64,000 nucleotides of DNA. It comes from Streptococcus pantholopis (GTDB lineage Bacteria; Bacillota; Bacilli; Lactobacillales; Streptococcaceae). Made by a program: the position numbers and the translations under genes. Under the pieces are notes generated by a model that worked only from the letters and a program-made list of their open reading frames with translations, searched no databases and was not told the DNA's origin. The stretch spans positions 806,001 through 870,000 of the forward strand of contig NZ_CP014699.1 of NCBI RefSeq assembly GCF_001642085.1. The letters are read 5' to 3'. Positions 47,263 to 56,193 of this stretch are shown one piece after another (position 1 is the stretch's first letter; the number at the start of each line of letters is the position of its first letter).

Positions 47263-47823
47263 ATGATAAATCAAGAAAAAGTGGAAGAAGCTATCTACCA
47301 GCTGCTGCAGGCTTTAGGCGAAAATCCTGAGCGTGAAGGGCTATCAGAAACACCAAGACGTGTTGCTAAAATGTATCAAGAAGTATTTGCAGGGATAAAT
47401 GAAGATCCTAAAAACCAATTTACAGCTGTTTTTGCTGAAGATCATGAGGAAATCGTTATGGTTAAGGATATCCCTTTTTACTCAATGTGCGAACATCACT
47501 TGCTTCCTTTTTACGGGACAGCTCATGTGGCTTATCTGCCTGAACAAGGGCGGATAACCGGTCTGAGTAAGCTGGCTCGGGCTGTAGAAATGGCTGGCAA
47601 GCGTCCCCAGCTTCAGGAGCGTATGACAGAGCAAATCGCTTCAGCCCTTGATGATGCGCTCCAGCCTCGAGGTGTTTTTGTCATGGTCGAAGCCGAGCAT
47701 CTGTGTATGAGCATGCGCGGGATTAAAAAGCCCGGCAGTAAGACAGTAACGTTAGCAGCAAGAGGCCTCTTTCAGGAGGATTTTCAAAAGCGCCAGGAAC
47801 TCCTTTCTCTAATGCGGCAGTAA
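47263..47823 (+). CDS. folE: GTP cyclohydrolase I
   Basis: Converts GTP to dihydroneopterin triphosphate, the first step of folate synthesis. 186 aa. [19 protein letters not shown] is the N-terminal conserved helix; zinc ligands are in [12 protein letters not shown] and the later [23 protein letters not shown] follows. The next gene, folP, lies 760 bp away behind repeat elements, where closely related genomes usually keep these genes adjacent. Confidence 0.96.
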   Translation: MINQEKVEEAIYQLLQALGENPEREGLSETPRRVAKMYQEVFAGINEDPKNQFTAVFAEDHEEIVMVKDIPFYSMCEHHLLPFYGTAHVAYLPEQGRITGLSKLARAVEMAGKRPQLQERMTEQIASALDDALQPRGVFVMVEAEHLCMSMRGIKKPGSKTVTLAARGLFQEDFQKRQELLSLMRQ

Positions 47824-47857
47824 ACTTTCTTTCGGACCTACCGTCAGCCGTAGCCGT

Positions 47858-47912
47858 CTGGGAGTGGGACAGAACTTTTGTCAAGTATAAAAAGTTCGTT
47901 GCCCCACCCCCG
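47858..47912 (+). terminator. Imperfect hairpin after folE
   Basis: GGGAGTGGGAC...ACTTTT pairs imperfectly with AAAAGT...TTGCCCCACCCCC. It resembles the GGGAC hairpins but lacks a T-run, so its role as a terminator is doubtful. 47913-48026 has only short repeats of ACTAG/TCTAG type. Confidence 0.4.
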
Positions 47913-48026
47913 CAAGGCCTAGTAGGCATTTTAAAGCTTTGAAAAAGCGACTAAAATGTCACTAGACGACTAGCGTTCTGAAAAAGACTAGAACTGATTT
48001 AAAAGTTAAAGCTTTTATTGCCCCTT

Positions 48027-48186
48027 TCTAGCCGTTCTGGCAGGGGTGCGCCTACGAAATCAAAGATTTCGGACTTACTGCCAGCCGTAGACGTCTGAAG
48101 GCATTGTCGTCTTAACAGCCGACCGCACCTTTCTAGCCGTTCTGGCAGGGGTGCGCAGACGAAATCAAAGATTTCTGGCTTACCGC
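48027..48186 (+). repeat. Two copies of the companion element
   Basis: CTAGCCGTTCTGGCAGGGGT starts at 48029 and 48134. Each copy goes on with GCGC-ACGAAATCAAAGATTTC, a perfect short hairpin, and ACTTACTGCC or GCTTACCGCC; the first also has AGCCGTAGACGTCTGAAGGC. The same element is found at 3.65 kb (minus), 53.46 kb and 59.70 kb, always next to linkers of the hairpin-cassette family. Confidence 0.85.
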
Positions 48187-48209
48187 CTTTTTGCTTTGCT
48201 CTTTTAAGG

Positions 48210-48568
48210 GGCTTTGTATCTTGATGAATTGAACACGCCCTAAACGCTGCGGGAAAAAGATGTCCTGACTTAGAATCTGGCGATTCGTCAGTCAGTCCCC
48301 TATTTTCCTTTTGCGTTTTATACGGGCTTTGTATCTTGATGAATTGAACGCGCCCTAAACGCTGCGGGAAAAAGATGTCCTGACTTAGAATCTGACGATT
48401 CGTCAGTCAGTCCCCCTATTTTCCTTTTGCGTTTTATACGGGCTTTGTATCTTGATGAATTGAACGCGCCCTAAACGCTGCGGGAAAAAGATGTCCTGAC
48501 TTAGAATCTGACGATTCGTCAGTCAGTCCCCTATTTTCCTTTTGCGTTTTATACGGGCTTTGTATCTT
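48210..48568 (+). repeat. Array of three 115-bp hairpin cassettes before folP (type D-D-D)
   Basis: Linkers (TTTGTATCTTGATGAATTGAAC) start at 48213, 48328 and 48444, and the last half-linker at 48559 runs straight into the folP ribosome site. The cassettes between them (48242-48318, 48357-48434, 48473-48549) are almost identical. Each can fold as a long hairpin: outer AAACGC/GCGTTT, constant GGAAAAAGAT / TATTTTCC, inner GAATC/GATTC. Units differ by single bases and one extra C, so the array grew by recent tandem duplication. Confidence 0.93.
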
Positions 48569-48583
48569 ATATGGAGTGTGGAG

Positions 48584-49396
48584 ATGAAAATTGGTTGTCA
48601 TAATGTTTCGGGTAACGCCTGTGTCATGGGAGTGTTAAATGTTACGCCGGATTCTTTTTCGGATGGCGGGAATTATTTGAATGTGGATTCAGCATTAAAG
48701 CAAGTTCGGAAAATGCTGGAGGCCGGTGCAGCAGTTATTGATGTCGGCGGTGAGTCTACACGGCCTAAAGCTGATTTTGTATCAGCAGATGAGGAGATGC
48801 GCCGTGTTTTGCCGATTATTAAAGCCATCAAAGAAAATTTTGACTGTCTAATCAGTATTGACAGCTATAAAAGCGAGACTGCTCAGGCTGCTTTAGAGGC
48901 CGGTGCCGATATTATAAATGATGTCTGGGCCGGTCTTTACGATGGGAATATGCTGACTTTGGCAGCTCAAAAAAATGTTCCTATTATGCTGATGCATAAT
49001 CAAAAAGAGGAAATATACAGCGATGTGACACAGGATGTCTGCCGCTTTTTATCTGAACGTGCCGAAGCTGCTTTAGCAGCCGGGGTCAGTAAGGAAAATA
49101 TTTGGCTTGATCCCGGTTTTGGTTTTGCAAAAAATGTTGAACAGAATCTTGAACTGCTGAAAGGTTTAGATCAAGTTTGTCAGCTCGGTTATCCGGTGCT
49201 GTTCGGCGTTTCCCGCAAGCGGTTTGTCGACTATCTTTTAGGCGGCCAAACCAAGCCTTCTGAACGGGACATGGCAACAGCTGGCCTTTCGGCCTGGGCT
49301 TTGCAAAAAGGCTGTCGTATGGTTCGGGTGCATAATGTGGAAGCCAACCGTGATATTGTTACTGCTATCAGCCAGCTGTCTCCTTTTAAGGAATAA
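48584..49396 (+). CDS. folP: Dihydropteroate synthase
   Basis: Joins p-aminobenzoate to the pterin diphosphate; target of sulfonamides. 270 aa, TIM barrel. VLNVTPDSFSDGG at the N-terminus, VIDVGGESTRPKA, DPGFGFAKNVEQN and FGVSRKRFVDYLL are the conserved pterin- and pABA-site motifs; RVHNVEANRDIV closes the family pattern. ATG 48584 follows TGGAGTGTGGAG. The hairpin-cassette array ends 16 bp before the start, so any transcript from folE must pass through it. Confidence 0.95.
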   Translation: MKIGCHNVSGNACVMGVLNVTPDSFSDGGNYLNVDSALKQVRKMLEAGAAVIDVGGESTRPKADFVSADEEMRRVLPIIKAIKENFDCLISIDSYKSETAQAALEAGADIINDVWAGLYDGNMLTLAAQKNVPIMLMHNQKEEIYSDVTQDVCRFLSERAEAALAAGVSKENIWLDPGFGFAKNVEQNLELLKGLDQVCQLGYPVLFGVSRKRFVDYLLGGQTKPSERDMATAGLSAWALQKGCRMVRVHNVEANRDIVTAISQLSPFKE

Positions 49397-49505
49397 AGAA
49401 GGATTGGCAATTAATGGATTTTAGCGGCTGTCTGAAGTCAGATAACGGTTTATTTGCTGTTTGATGAATTATGAAGACGTCAGCTGTTTAGTTTTGAAGA
49501 GGATT

Positions 49506-49868
49506 ATGGATAAAATATACTTGCAGGGTTGCCATTTTTATGGCTATCATGGCGCCCTCACTGAGGAACAAAAGCTGGGACAGATTTTTATTGTTGACTG
49601 CACACTGTCTCTTGACTTAGAAAAGGCTTCTCAAACAGACCGTCTGACAGATACTGTTCACTATGGTATGGTGTTTGACTGTCTTAAAAAACATGTTGAG
49701 AATGAAAAATACCAGCTTCTGGAAAAATTAGCCGGTGTTATTATTGCTGACATTTTTCGGCAGTTTTTGCCAGTTCAGACGATTAAACTGACAATACGTA
49801 AGAAGAATCCGCCGATTAACGGGCATTACTCAGCTGTCGGGATTGAATTGGAACGGAGCCGGACATGA
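49506..49868 (+). CDS. folB: Dihydroneopterin aldolase
   Basis: Cleaves dihydroneopterin to hydroxymethyl-dihydropterin and glycolaldehyde. 120 aa from ATG 49506. GCHFYGYHGALTEEQKLGQ holds the conserved Glu of the active site, and the C-terminal LTIRKKNPPINGH the pterin-binding part. GAGG lies only 3 bp before this ATG; the longer starts at 49461-49464 are possible. Its stop overlaps folK (ATGA). Confidence 0.93.
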   Translation: MDKIYLQGCHFYGYHGALTEEQKLGQIFIVDCTLSLDLEKASQTDRLTDTVHYGMVFDCLKKHVENEKYQLLEKLAGVIIADIFRQFLPVQTIKLTIRKKNPPINGHYSAVGIELERSRT

Positions 49869-50362
49869 CAAGTGTTTACTTAAGTTTAGGGAGCAATTTG
49901 GGAGAGCAAAAGTCCTATCTCTGCCGTGCTCTTGCAGCATTGGATGCTTTACCGCTTACGCAGGTGACTGCCTGCTCTTCCTTTTATGAAACTGCTCCTT
50001 GGGGGAAAACAGACCAGCCTGACTTTCTCAACCTCTGCTGTAAGCTTGAAACGGATTTGCCCCCTCAAGACCTGCTGCTATCTTGCCAAAAGATTGAAGA
50101 AGATTTGGGACGTGTACGCCATGAACACTGGGGTGCACGGACGATTGACATTGATCTGCTGCTATACGGGGAAGCCACAATTGCTCAAGACAATCTTCAG
50201 ATTCCCCATCCTTACATGACAGAACGGGCCTTTGTTCTGCTGCCTTTGGAAGAGATAGCTCCTTATCTGACTTTGGAAGGGGTTCCGCTTAAAGCTTATA
50301 TAAGCGGTTTGGACGTAACTGGAGTGAAAAAAATAAGTGATCAATCATGTGATAAAGGTTAG
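49865..50362 (+). CDS. folK: Hydroxymethyl-dihydropterin pyrophosphokinase
   Basis: Activates 6-hydroxymethyl-dihydropterin with ATP pyrophosphate for folP. 165 aa. VYLSLGSNLGEQKSYL at the start, FYETAPWGKTDQPDFLNLC and GARTIDIDLLLYG (metal-binding DxD) are the family motifs. It overlaps folB by 4 bp. Confidence 0.95.
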   Translation: MTSVYLSLGSNLGEQKSYLCRALAALDALPLTQVTACSSFYETAPWGKTDQPDFLNLCCKLETDLPPQDLLLSCQKIEEDLGRVRHEHWGARTIDIDLLLYGEATIAQDNLQIPHPYMTERAFVLLPLEEIAPYLTLEGVPLKAYISGLDVTGVKKISDQSCDKG

Positions 50363-50508
50363 CATTAACCAGTAAGACCGTTTTTTGCATGAAAAAAGAA
50401 TCTTGTAACTTATTTTTAGGCTGTATCCAAACAAGGTGTTTTTTGCTATAATGATAATCGGTGATAACCAATTTTATATCGCAGCAGAAAAGTACAGAAT
50501 TGAGAAAA

Positions 50509-51408
50509 ATGTTTGATTTTTTAGAGAATGAATTAAAAGGGATAGATATCCGTGTCAACGAACCTTTAAAAAAGTATACCTACACTGAAGTAGGCGGTCC
50601 GGCTGACTTTTTAGCCTTTCCACGCAACCGCTATGAATTATCCAGAGTGGTTAAATATGCCAATCATCAAGGTATTGACTGGATGGTTTTGGGAAATGCC
50701 AGCAATATTATTGTTCGTGATGGCGGTATTCGCGGCTTTGTCATTATGTTTGATAAATTAAATACGACAACAGTTGACGGTTATATCATTGAAGCAGAAG
50801 CAGGAGCGAATCTTATTGAAACCACCCGTGTTGCAAAATTTCACAGTTTAACAGGCTTTGAATTTGCCTGTGGCATTCCGGGAAGTGTCGGCGGTGCTGT
50901 ATTTATGAATGCCGGTGCTTATGGCGGTGAGATTGCCCATATCCTTCTGTCAGCTCAGGTCCTAACTAAAAACGGAGATGTCAGAACCATTGACAATCGG
51001 GATATGCGCTTTGGCTATCGGCGCTCAGCTGTTCAGGCCAGCGGAGAGGTTGTTATTTCGGCCAAGTTTGCTTTAAAACCCGGGGACTATACGCTGATCA
51101 GTCAGGAAATGGCCCGATTAACCCATTTGCGTGAATTGAAACAGCCCTTGGAGCACCCTTCCTGCGGTTCAGTTTTTAAACGGCCTTTAGGTTATTTTGC
51201 CGGTCAGCTGATTAGCGAAGCCGGCCTTAAAGGTCATAGAATCGGCGGTGTTGAAGTGAGTCGCAAACACGCTGGGTTTATGGTTAATGTCGCTGGGGGA
51301 ACTGCTCAGGACTACGAAGATTTGATTGCTGATGTCATTGAGAAAGTGGAAGCTCATTCAGGGGTCCGGCTGGAGCCGGAGGTAAGGATTATCGGTGAGA
51401 AAAAATAG
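50509..51408 (+). CDS. murB: UDP-N-acetylenolpyruvoylglucosamine reductase
   Basis: Reduces UDP-GlcNAc-enolpyruvate to UDP-MurNAc with NADPH and FAD. 299 aa. FAD-binding motifs [23 protein letters not shown] and [19 protein letters not shown]; catalytic Ser in [10 protein letters not shown] and the Glu region [11 protein letters not shown] at the end. It lacks the extra loop of type I enzymes, as in other Firmicutes. An extended -10 TGCTATAAT (50444-50452) lies upstream, so it may have its own promoter in addition to read-through from folK. Confidence 0.95.
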   Translation: MFDFLENELKGIDIRVNEPLKKYTYTEVGGPADFLAFPRNRYELSRVVKYANHQGIDWMVLGNASNIIVRDGGIRGFVIMFDKLNTTTVDGYIIEAEAGANLIETTRVAKFHSLTGFEFACGIPGSVGGAVFMNAGAYGGEIAHILLSAQVLTKNGDVRTIDNRDMRFGYRRSAVQASGEVVISAKFALKPGDYTLISQEMARLTHLRELKQPLEHPSCGSVFKRPLGYFAGQLISEAGLKGHRIGGVEVSRKHAGFMVNVAGGTAQDYEDLIADVIEKVEAHSGVRLEPEVRIIGEKK

Positions 51409-51439
51409 CAGTAAATTGTCTATGGAGGAACTGTGAGAC

Positions 51440-52582
51440 TTGACTGAACCAATCATTGCTTTTAAGAATGTCACAAAAGTATTTGAGGACAGCGAAACAG
51501 TTGTTTTAAAAAATATTAATTTTGAATTGGAAAAGGGGAAGTTTTACACACTGCTTGGGGCTTCAGGAAGCGGCAAATCAACCATTTTGAATATTATAGC
51601 TGGTTTACTGGATGTGACCAGCGGCGATGTTTATCTGGACGGCCGGAGGATTAATGATGTTCCTGTGCATAAGCGGGATGTTCATACTGTTTTTCAAAAT
51701 TACGCCCTCTTTCCGCATATGACAGTTTTTGAAAATGTTGCTTTTCCCTTGAAGCTCAAAAAATTGAATAAGCAGGAAATTGCCCAGCGTGTCCAAGAAG
51801 CGCTGGAGCTGGTTCGATTGGAGGGACTGGAAAAACGACGGATTCAAAAACTATCCGGCGGACAAAGGCAGCGCGTTGCCATCGCCCGAGCGATTATCAA
51901 CCGTCCTAAAGTTGTCCTTCTGGATGAGCCTCTTTCAGCTTTGGATTTACAGCTTCGGACGGAGATGCAGTATGAGCTTAGGACCCTGCAGCAGCGTCTG
52001 GGCATTACTTTTGTTTTTGTGACGCATGATCAGGAAGAGGCACTAGCTATGAGCGACTGGATTTTTGTCATGAATGATGGCGAAATCGTTCAGGCCGGCA
52101 GTCCTGTTGATATTTACGATGAGCCTATTAATCATTTTGTGGCAACTTTCATCGGTGAATCCAATATTTTGCCGGGAACGATGATTGCTGACTATTTGGT
52201 TGAATTTAACGGTAAGCGCTTTGAAGCAGTTGATGGCGGAATGGAGCCTCAGGAAGCAGTCGAAGTGGTTATTCGGCCGGAAGATTTACAGATTACCTTG
52301 CCCAAAGCAGGGAAACTTCAGGTCAGAGTTGATACTCAACTTTTTCGTGGCGTTCATTATGAAATTATTGCCCATGATGAATTGAATAATGAATGGCTGA
52401 TTCATTCCACCCGAAAGGCTATCGAAGGCGAAGTTATCGGTCTGGATTTTCGTCCGGAAGACATTCATATTATGCGGCTTAATGAAAGCAAGGCAGAATT
52501 TGAAGCTCGGATTGAAGAGTATGTCGATTTGGATGAACATGAAGAAGGATTGCTTAATGCCATTGCGAAAGGGGAAAAATGA
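51440..52582 (+). CDS. potA: Spermidine/putrescine ABC transporter, ATPase
   Basis: ATP-binding subunit of the PotABCD importer. 380 aa. Walker [10 protein letters not shown] (about 38-46), Q-loop [11 protein letters not shown], signature [10 protein letters not shown], Walker [13 protein letters not shown], and H-loop [13 protein letters not shown]. The C-terminal part (from about 240) is the TOBE-type regulatory domain. The start is TTG 51440, 11 bp after GGAGG; the expected [11 protein letters not shown] follows. Overlaps potB by 4 bp. Confidence 0.95.
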   Translation: MTEPIIAFKNVTKVFEDSETVVLKNINFELEKGKFYTLLGASGSGKSTILNIIAGLLDVTSGDVYLDGRRINDVPVHKRDVHTVFQNYALFPHMTVFENVAFPLKLKKLNKQEIAQRVQEALELVRLEGLEKRRIQKLSGGQRQRVAIARAIINRPKVVLLDEPLSALDLQLRTEMQYELRTLQQRLGITFVFVTHDQEEALAMSDWIFVMNDGEIVQAGSPVDIYDEPINHFVATFIGESNILPGTMIADYLVEFNGKRFEAVDGGMEPQEAVEVVIRPEDLQITLPKAGKLQVRVDTQLFRGVHYEIIAHDELNNEWLIHSTRKAIEGEVIGLDFRPEDIHIMRLNESKAEFEARIEEYVDLDEHEEGLLNAIAKGEK

Positions 52583-53382
52583 AAACACGCTTTAATCTTT
52601 TTTCTTTGCCCTATTTTCTCTGGCTTTTTCTTTTTGTTTTAACACCGCTGATTTTACTGGTTTATCAGTCTTTTTTTAATGTAGAGGGGCAGTTTACTCT
52701 AGCCAATTATCAAACCTTCTTTGGATCCTGGACTTATCTCAGAATGAGCCTGAATTCCATTTTATATGCTGCCCTGATTACCTGCGCAGCCTTGCTTATT
52801 TCTTATCCGACAGCCCTGATTTTAAGGAAATTGAAACATAAGCAGCTCTGGCTGATGCTGATTGTGCTGCCGACTTGGATTAATTTGCTGCTCAAAGCCT
52901 ATGCTTTTATGGGGATTTTTGGCCAGCAGGGAGCGGTCAATGACTTTTTGACCTTTATAGGCATCGGGCCTAAGCAGCTTCTTTTTACAGACTTTTCTTT
53001 TTTATTTGTTGCGACCTATATTGAAATTCCTTTTATGATATTGCCGATTTTTAATGCTCTGGATGCCATTGATCAGGATTTGCTGAATGCCAGCAGGGAT
53101 TTAGGAGCTGATGAGCTGCAGACCTTTCGAAACGTTATTTTACCGCTGTCCCTCAATGGTGTCAGAAGTGGGATTCAGTCTGTTTTTATTCCCAGCTTAA
53201 GTCTGTTTATGCTAACCAGACTGATTGGCGGAAACCGTGTTATTACTCTGGGAACGGCTATTGAACAGCATTTTCTGACAACACAAAACTGGGGAATGGG
53301 GGCAACTATCGGTCTTGTTTTAATTCTTGCCATGGCTGCTGTCATGTGGTTGACAAGTGAACATAAAACCAAATCTAGATGA
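52579..53382 (+). CDS. potB: Spermidine/putrescine ABC transporter, permease PotB
   Basis: Inner-membrane permease with six segments, 267 aa. The EAA loop, which contacts PotA, reads [22 protein letters not shown] typical N-terminal segment ([20 protein letters not shown]) is present. It overlaps potA but is separated from potC by 830 bp of repeats; in related genomes these two overlap or abut. Confidence 0.95.
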   Translation: MKTRFNLFSLPYFLWLFLFVLTPLILLVYQSFFNVEGQFTLANYQTFFGSWTYLRMSLNSILYAALITCAALLISYPTALILRKLKHKQLWLMLIVLPTWINLLLKAYAFMGIFGQQGAVNDFLTFIGIGPKQLLFTDFSFLFVATYIEIPFMILPIFNALDAIDQDLLNASRDLGADELQTFRNVILPLSLNGVRSGIQSVFIPSLSLFMLTRLIGGNRVITLGTAIEQHFLTTQNWGMGATIGLVLILAMAAVMWLTSEHKTKSR

Positions 53383-53456
53383 AACAGCTAGATGGTTCCC
53401 TTTCCCATGCCTGCCCCGGCCTTATACAAGAGGGAGTCGGTATTTTAACTGCCCGT

Positions 53457-53577
53457 CCTAGTCGTTCTGGTAGGGGTTCGCAGACGAAATCAGAGATTTC
53501 TGGCTTACCGCCAGCCGTAAACGTCTGAAAGCTTTGTTTCCTTGACAGTAGACCGCACCTTTCTAGTCGTTCTGGCA
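53457..53577 (+). repeat. Companion element next to the potB end, 1.2 copies
   Basis: CCTAGTCGTTCTGGTAGGGG..., GAAATC-aga-GATTTC, GGCTTACCGCCAGCCGTAAACG make one copy; a second start (CTAGTCGTTCTGGCA at 53563) breaks off and leads into the cassette array. The layout is the same as before folP. Confidence 0.85.
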
Positions 53578-53600
53578 TTTACTTTGCTCTTTTAACGGGT

Positions 53601-54188
53601 TTTGTATCTTGTGAATTGAACACGGGCTAAACGCTGTGAGAAAAAGATAGCCTTCTCTTGAGTCTTTAGTGACTCAGCGGTCAGGCTTCTATTTTCCTTT
53701 TGCGTTTTTTACGCCCTTTGTATCTTGTTGTAATTGAACACGCCCTAAAATCCTAGTGAAAAAGATGGCTGTCAGCGTGATGCCAGCATCACTTGCCATC
53801 CTCTATTTTCATACGGATTTTTAGACGGGCTTTGTATCTTGATGAACTGAACACGGGCTAAACGCTGTGAGAAAAAGATAGCCTTCTCTTGAGTCTTTAG
53901 TGACTCAGCGGTCAGGCTTCTATTTTCTCTTTGCGTTCTTAACGCCCTTTGTATCTTGTGTAATTGAACACGCCCTAAGAGCTGTGCAAAAAAGATAGCC
54001 TGTCCTAGAGCTTATCAGCTCTTCGTCCAGTCTCCTATTTTTGCTTTGCTCTTTTAACGGGTTTTGTATCTTGATGAACTGAACACGCCCTAAGAGCTGT
54101 GCAAAAAAGATAGCCTGTCCTAGAGCTTATCAGCTCTTCGTCCAGTCTCCTATTTTTGCTTTGCTCTTTTAACGGGCTTTGTATCTTG
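53601..54188 (+). repeat. Array of five hairpin cassettes between potB and potC (type A-B-A-C-C)
   Basis: TTTGTATCTT linkers start at 53601, 53717, 53831, 53948, 54063 and 54178, i.e. at 114-117 bp. Cassettes: A 53629-53707 and 53860-53938 (outer AAACGC/GCGTT, inner TGAGTC/GACTCA); B 53748-53820 (outer AAATCC/GGATTT, inner GTGATGC/GCATCAC); C 53977-54053 and 54092-54168 (outer AAGAGC/GCTCTT, inner AGAGC/GCTCT). All share AAAAAGAT on the left and TATTTT on the right. Stem sequences change while pairing is kept. The last linker runs into the potC leader. Confidence 0.93.
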
Positions 54189-54212
54189 TTTTTAGAAAGA
54201 AAAGAGAAGTGG

Positions 54213-54992
54213 ATGAAGAGAGTTGCGTTTGTTTATTTAGTTTTTGTTTTTCTTCTTCTTTATTTGCCTATTTTTTATTTGATTTTTTATTCTTTTAATC
54301 AAGCTGGTCATATGAATGGTTTTACCAGTTTTACTTGGGAACATTATCGGACATTGTTGGCTGATCAGCGTTTGCTTTTAATTCTGGTGCAGACTTTCTT
54401 TTTGGCTTTTCTGAGTTCTCTGCTGGCTACAGTTGTTGGAACATTTGGTGCTATGTTTATTTGGGAAAGACGGCAAAAATATGAGAGTGCTCTTCTGTCT
54501 TTCAATAATGTTTTGCTTGTTGCTCCTGATGTGATGATTGGTGCAGCTTTTTTGCTGCTTTTTACCCGTGTTGGTTTTACGCTCGGTCTGCTTTCGGTTT
54601 TATTAAGTCATGTTGCTTTTTCTATTCCCATAGTAGTATTGATGGTACTCCCTCGTTTGAAGGCCATGGATACTGATATGATTCGGGCGGCTTATGATTT
54701 AGGAGCGACTTCCTTGCAGATGCTTAAAGAAGTCATGCTGCCTTATTTGACTCCAAGTATTATAGCGGCTTATTTTATGGCTTTCACCTACTCTTTAGAT
54801 GATTTTGCCGTCACTTTTTTTGTGACGGGTAACAGTTTCTCAACTCTGTCAGTCGAAATTTATTCACGGGCTCGGCAGGGAATTTCTCTGGAAATTAATG
54901 CGCTCTCAGGCGTTGTCTTTCTTTTCAGTATTCTTTTGGTTATCGGCTATTATTATATCTCGCAGGAAAGAGCAGGTGATGGGGATGCGTAA
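54213..54992 (+). CDS. potC: Spermidine/putrescine ABC transporter, permease PotC
   Basis: Second permease, 259 aa, six segments. EAA loop: AAYDLGATSLQMLKEVMLPYLTP. ATG 54213 follows AAAGAGAAG and the N-terminal MKRVAFVYLVFVFLLLYLP is a proper first segment; the open frame further up (54156) is repeat DNA. It overlaps potD. Expression must come through or from the cassette array directly upstream. Confidence 0.95.
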   Translation: MKRVAFVYLVFVFLLLYLPIFYLIFYSFNQAGHMNGFTSFTWEHYRTLLADQRLLLILVQTFFLAFLSSLLATVVGTFGAMFIWERRQKYESALLSFNNVLLVAPDVMIGAAFLLLFTRVGFTLGLLSVLLSHVAFSIPIVVLMVLPRLKAMDTDMIRAAYDLGATSLQMLKEVMLPYLTPSIIAAYFMAFTYSLDDFAVTFFVTGNSFSTLSVEIYSRARQGISLEINALSGVVFLFSILLVIGYYYISQERAGDGDA

Positions 54993-56052
54993 ATTGTATT
55001 CTTTTCTCTTTGGTATCTGTGCAATTGTTTTTCTGCTCTGGTCACTCTCAGTCCTAATGCAAAAACAGTCTGGTTCTGCCGCAGATAAGCTGGTTATTTA
55101 TAATTGGGGTGATTATATTGATCCAGCTTTACTGACTGCTTTTACTGAAAGAACAGGGATAAAAGTGCAGTATGAAACATTTGATTCAAATGAAGCCATG
55201 TATACCAAAATAAAGCAAGGGGGAACGACTTACGATTTGGCAGTTCCCAGTGATTATATTATTGATAAGATGATAGATGAGGAGCTTCTGGTCAAATTGG
55301 ATAAAACTAAGCTTAAGGGGCTGGATAACATTGCTCCCGAGTTTTTAGGGAAGAGTTTTGACAAAACTAACGACTACTCCATTCCGTATTTTTGGGGAAC
55401 TGTGGGCATTGTTTATAATAAAAAACTTTTGGACAGTTATCCCCAGCATTGGAATGACTTGTGGCGTCAGGAGTATCGAAATCAGATTATGCTTGTGGAT
55501 GGCGCCCGGGAGGTTCTAGGTTTTAGCTTGAACAGTCTGGGTTACAGTCTGAATACGAAAAGAAGGGCAGAGCTGCAGGAAGCTGAAAAGCATCTGCAGG
55601 CTTTGGTGCCGAATATTAAAGCCATTGTTGGCGATGAAATGAAGACTTATATGATTCAGGAAGACAGTGCTATCGGTGTGACTTTTTCAGGAGAGGCCAG
55701 TGAAATGCTGGAGGCTAATGCTGATCTTGCCTATATTGTTCCCAGTGAAGGATCCAATTTATGGTTTGATAATTTTGTTATTCCTAAAACTGCTAAGCAC
55801 TATGATGAAGCCTATGCTTTTATCAATTTTATGCTGGAGCCGGAAAATGCGGCTCAGAATGCCCAGTACATTGGTTATTCAACCCCAAATTCGGCTGCTG
55901 AAGCACTTTTGCCGGAGGCTGTTAAAAATAATCCGGCTTTTTATCCCGATAAGTCCGTTTTGAATAATCTTGAGGTTTATGACAATCTAGGTTCTGACTG
56001 GCTGGGAATTTACAATGATTTCTATCTGCAGGTAAAAATGTACCGAAAATAA
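54985..56052 (+). CDS. potD: Spermidine/putrescine-binding protein
   Basis: Extracellular substrate-binding protein of the PotABCD importer. 355 aa from ATG 54985 (ATG 54979 gives two more residues). N-terminal hydrophobic segment KLYSFLFGICAIVFLLWSL without a lipobox, so it is probably an uncleaved membrane anchor. KLVIYNWGDYIDP opens the mature domain; TFDSNEAMYTKIKQGG, YFWGTVGIVYN and TFSGEASEML line the polyamine cleft. Overlaps potC by 8 bp. Confidence 0.94.
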   Translation: MRKLYSFLFGICAIVFLLWSLSVLMQKQSGSAADKLVIYNWGDYIDPALLTAFTERTGIKVQYETFDSNEAMYTKIKQGGTTYDLAVPSDYIIDKMIDEELLVKLDKTKLKGLDNIAPEFLGKSFDKTNDYSIPYFWGTVGIVYNKKLLDSYPQHWNDLWRQEYRNQIMLVDGAREVLGFSLNSLGYSLNTKRRAELQEAEKHLQALVPNIKAIVGDEMKTYMIQEDSAIGVTFSGEASEMLEANADLAYIVPSEGSNLWFDNFVIPKTAKHYDEAYAFINFMLEPENAAQNAQYIGYSTPNSAAEALLPEAVKNNPAFYPDKSVLNNLEVYDNLGSDWLGIYNDFYLQVKMYRK

Positions 56053-56193
56053 CAGTGTTCGAAATTAATATGACTAAGGAGGCAGCAGGCTTCCTGAAAT
56101 TGGCTTATTCATTTTTGCAGTATCTTGAAAAAAGAAAGCAGATTTGCTATGATACGTATAATGTAAGTCTGAAAGGAACAGGTAAATCTTTGA

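Noticed and set aside
48210..54188. CRISPR-like pattern: conserved linker alternating with different segments
   Set aside because: The segments recur within and between arrays, are self-complementary, are about 80 bp long, and no cas gene is present. Repeat and spacer behaviour does not fit CRISPR.
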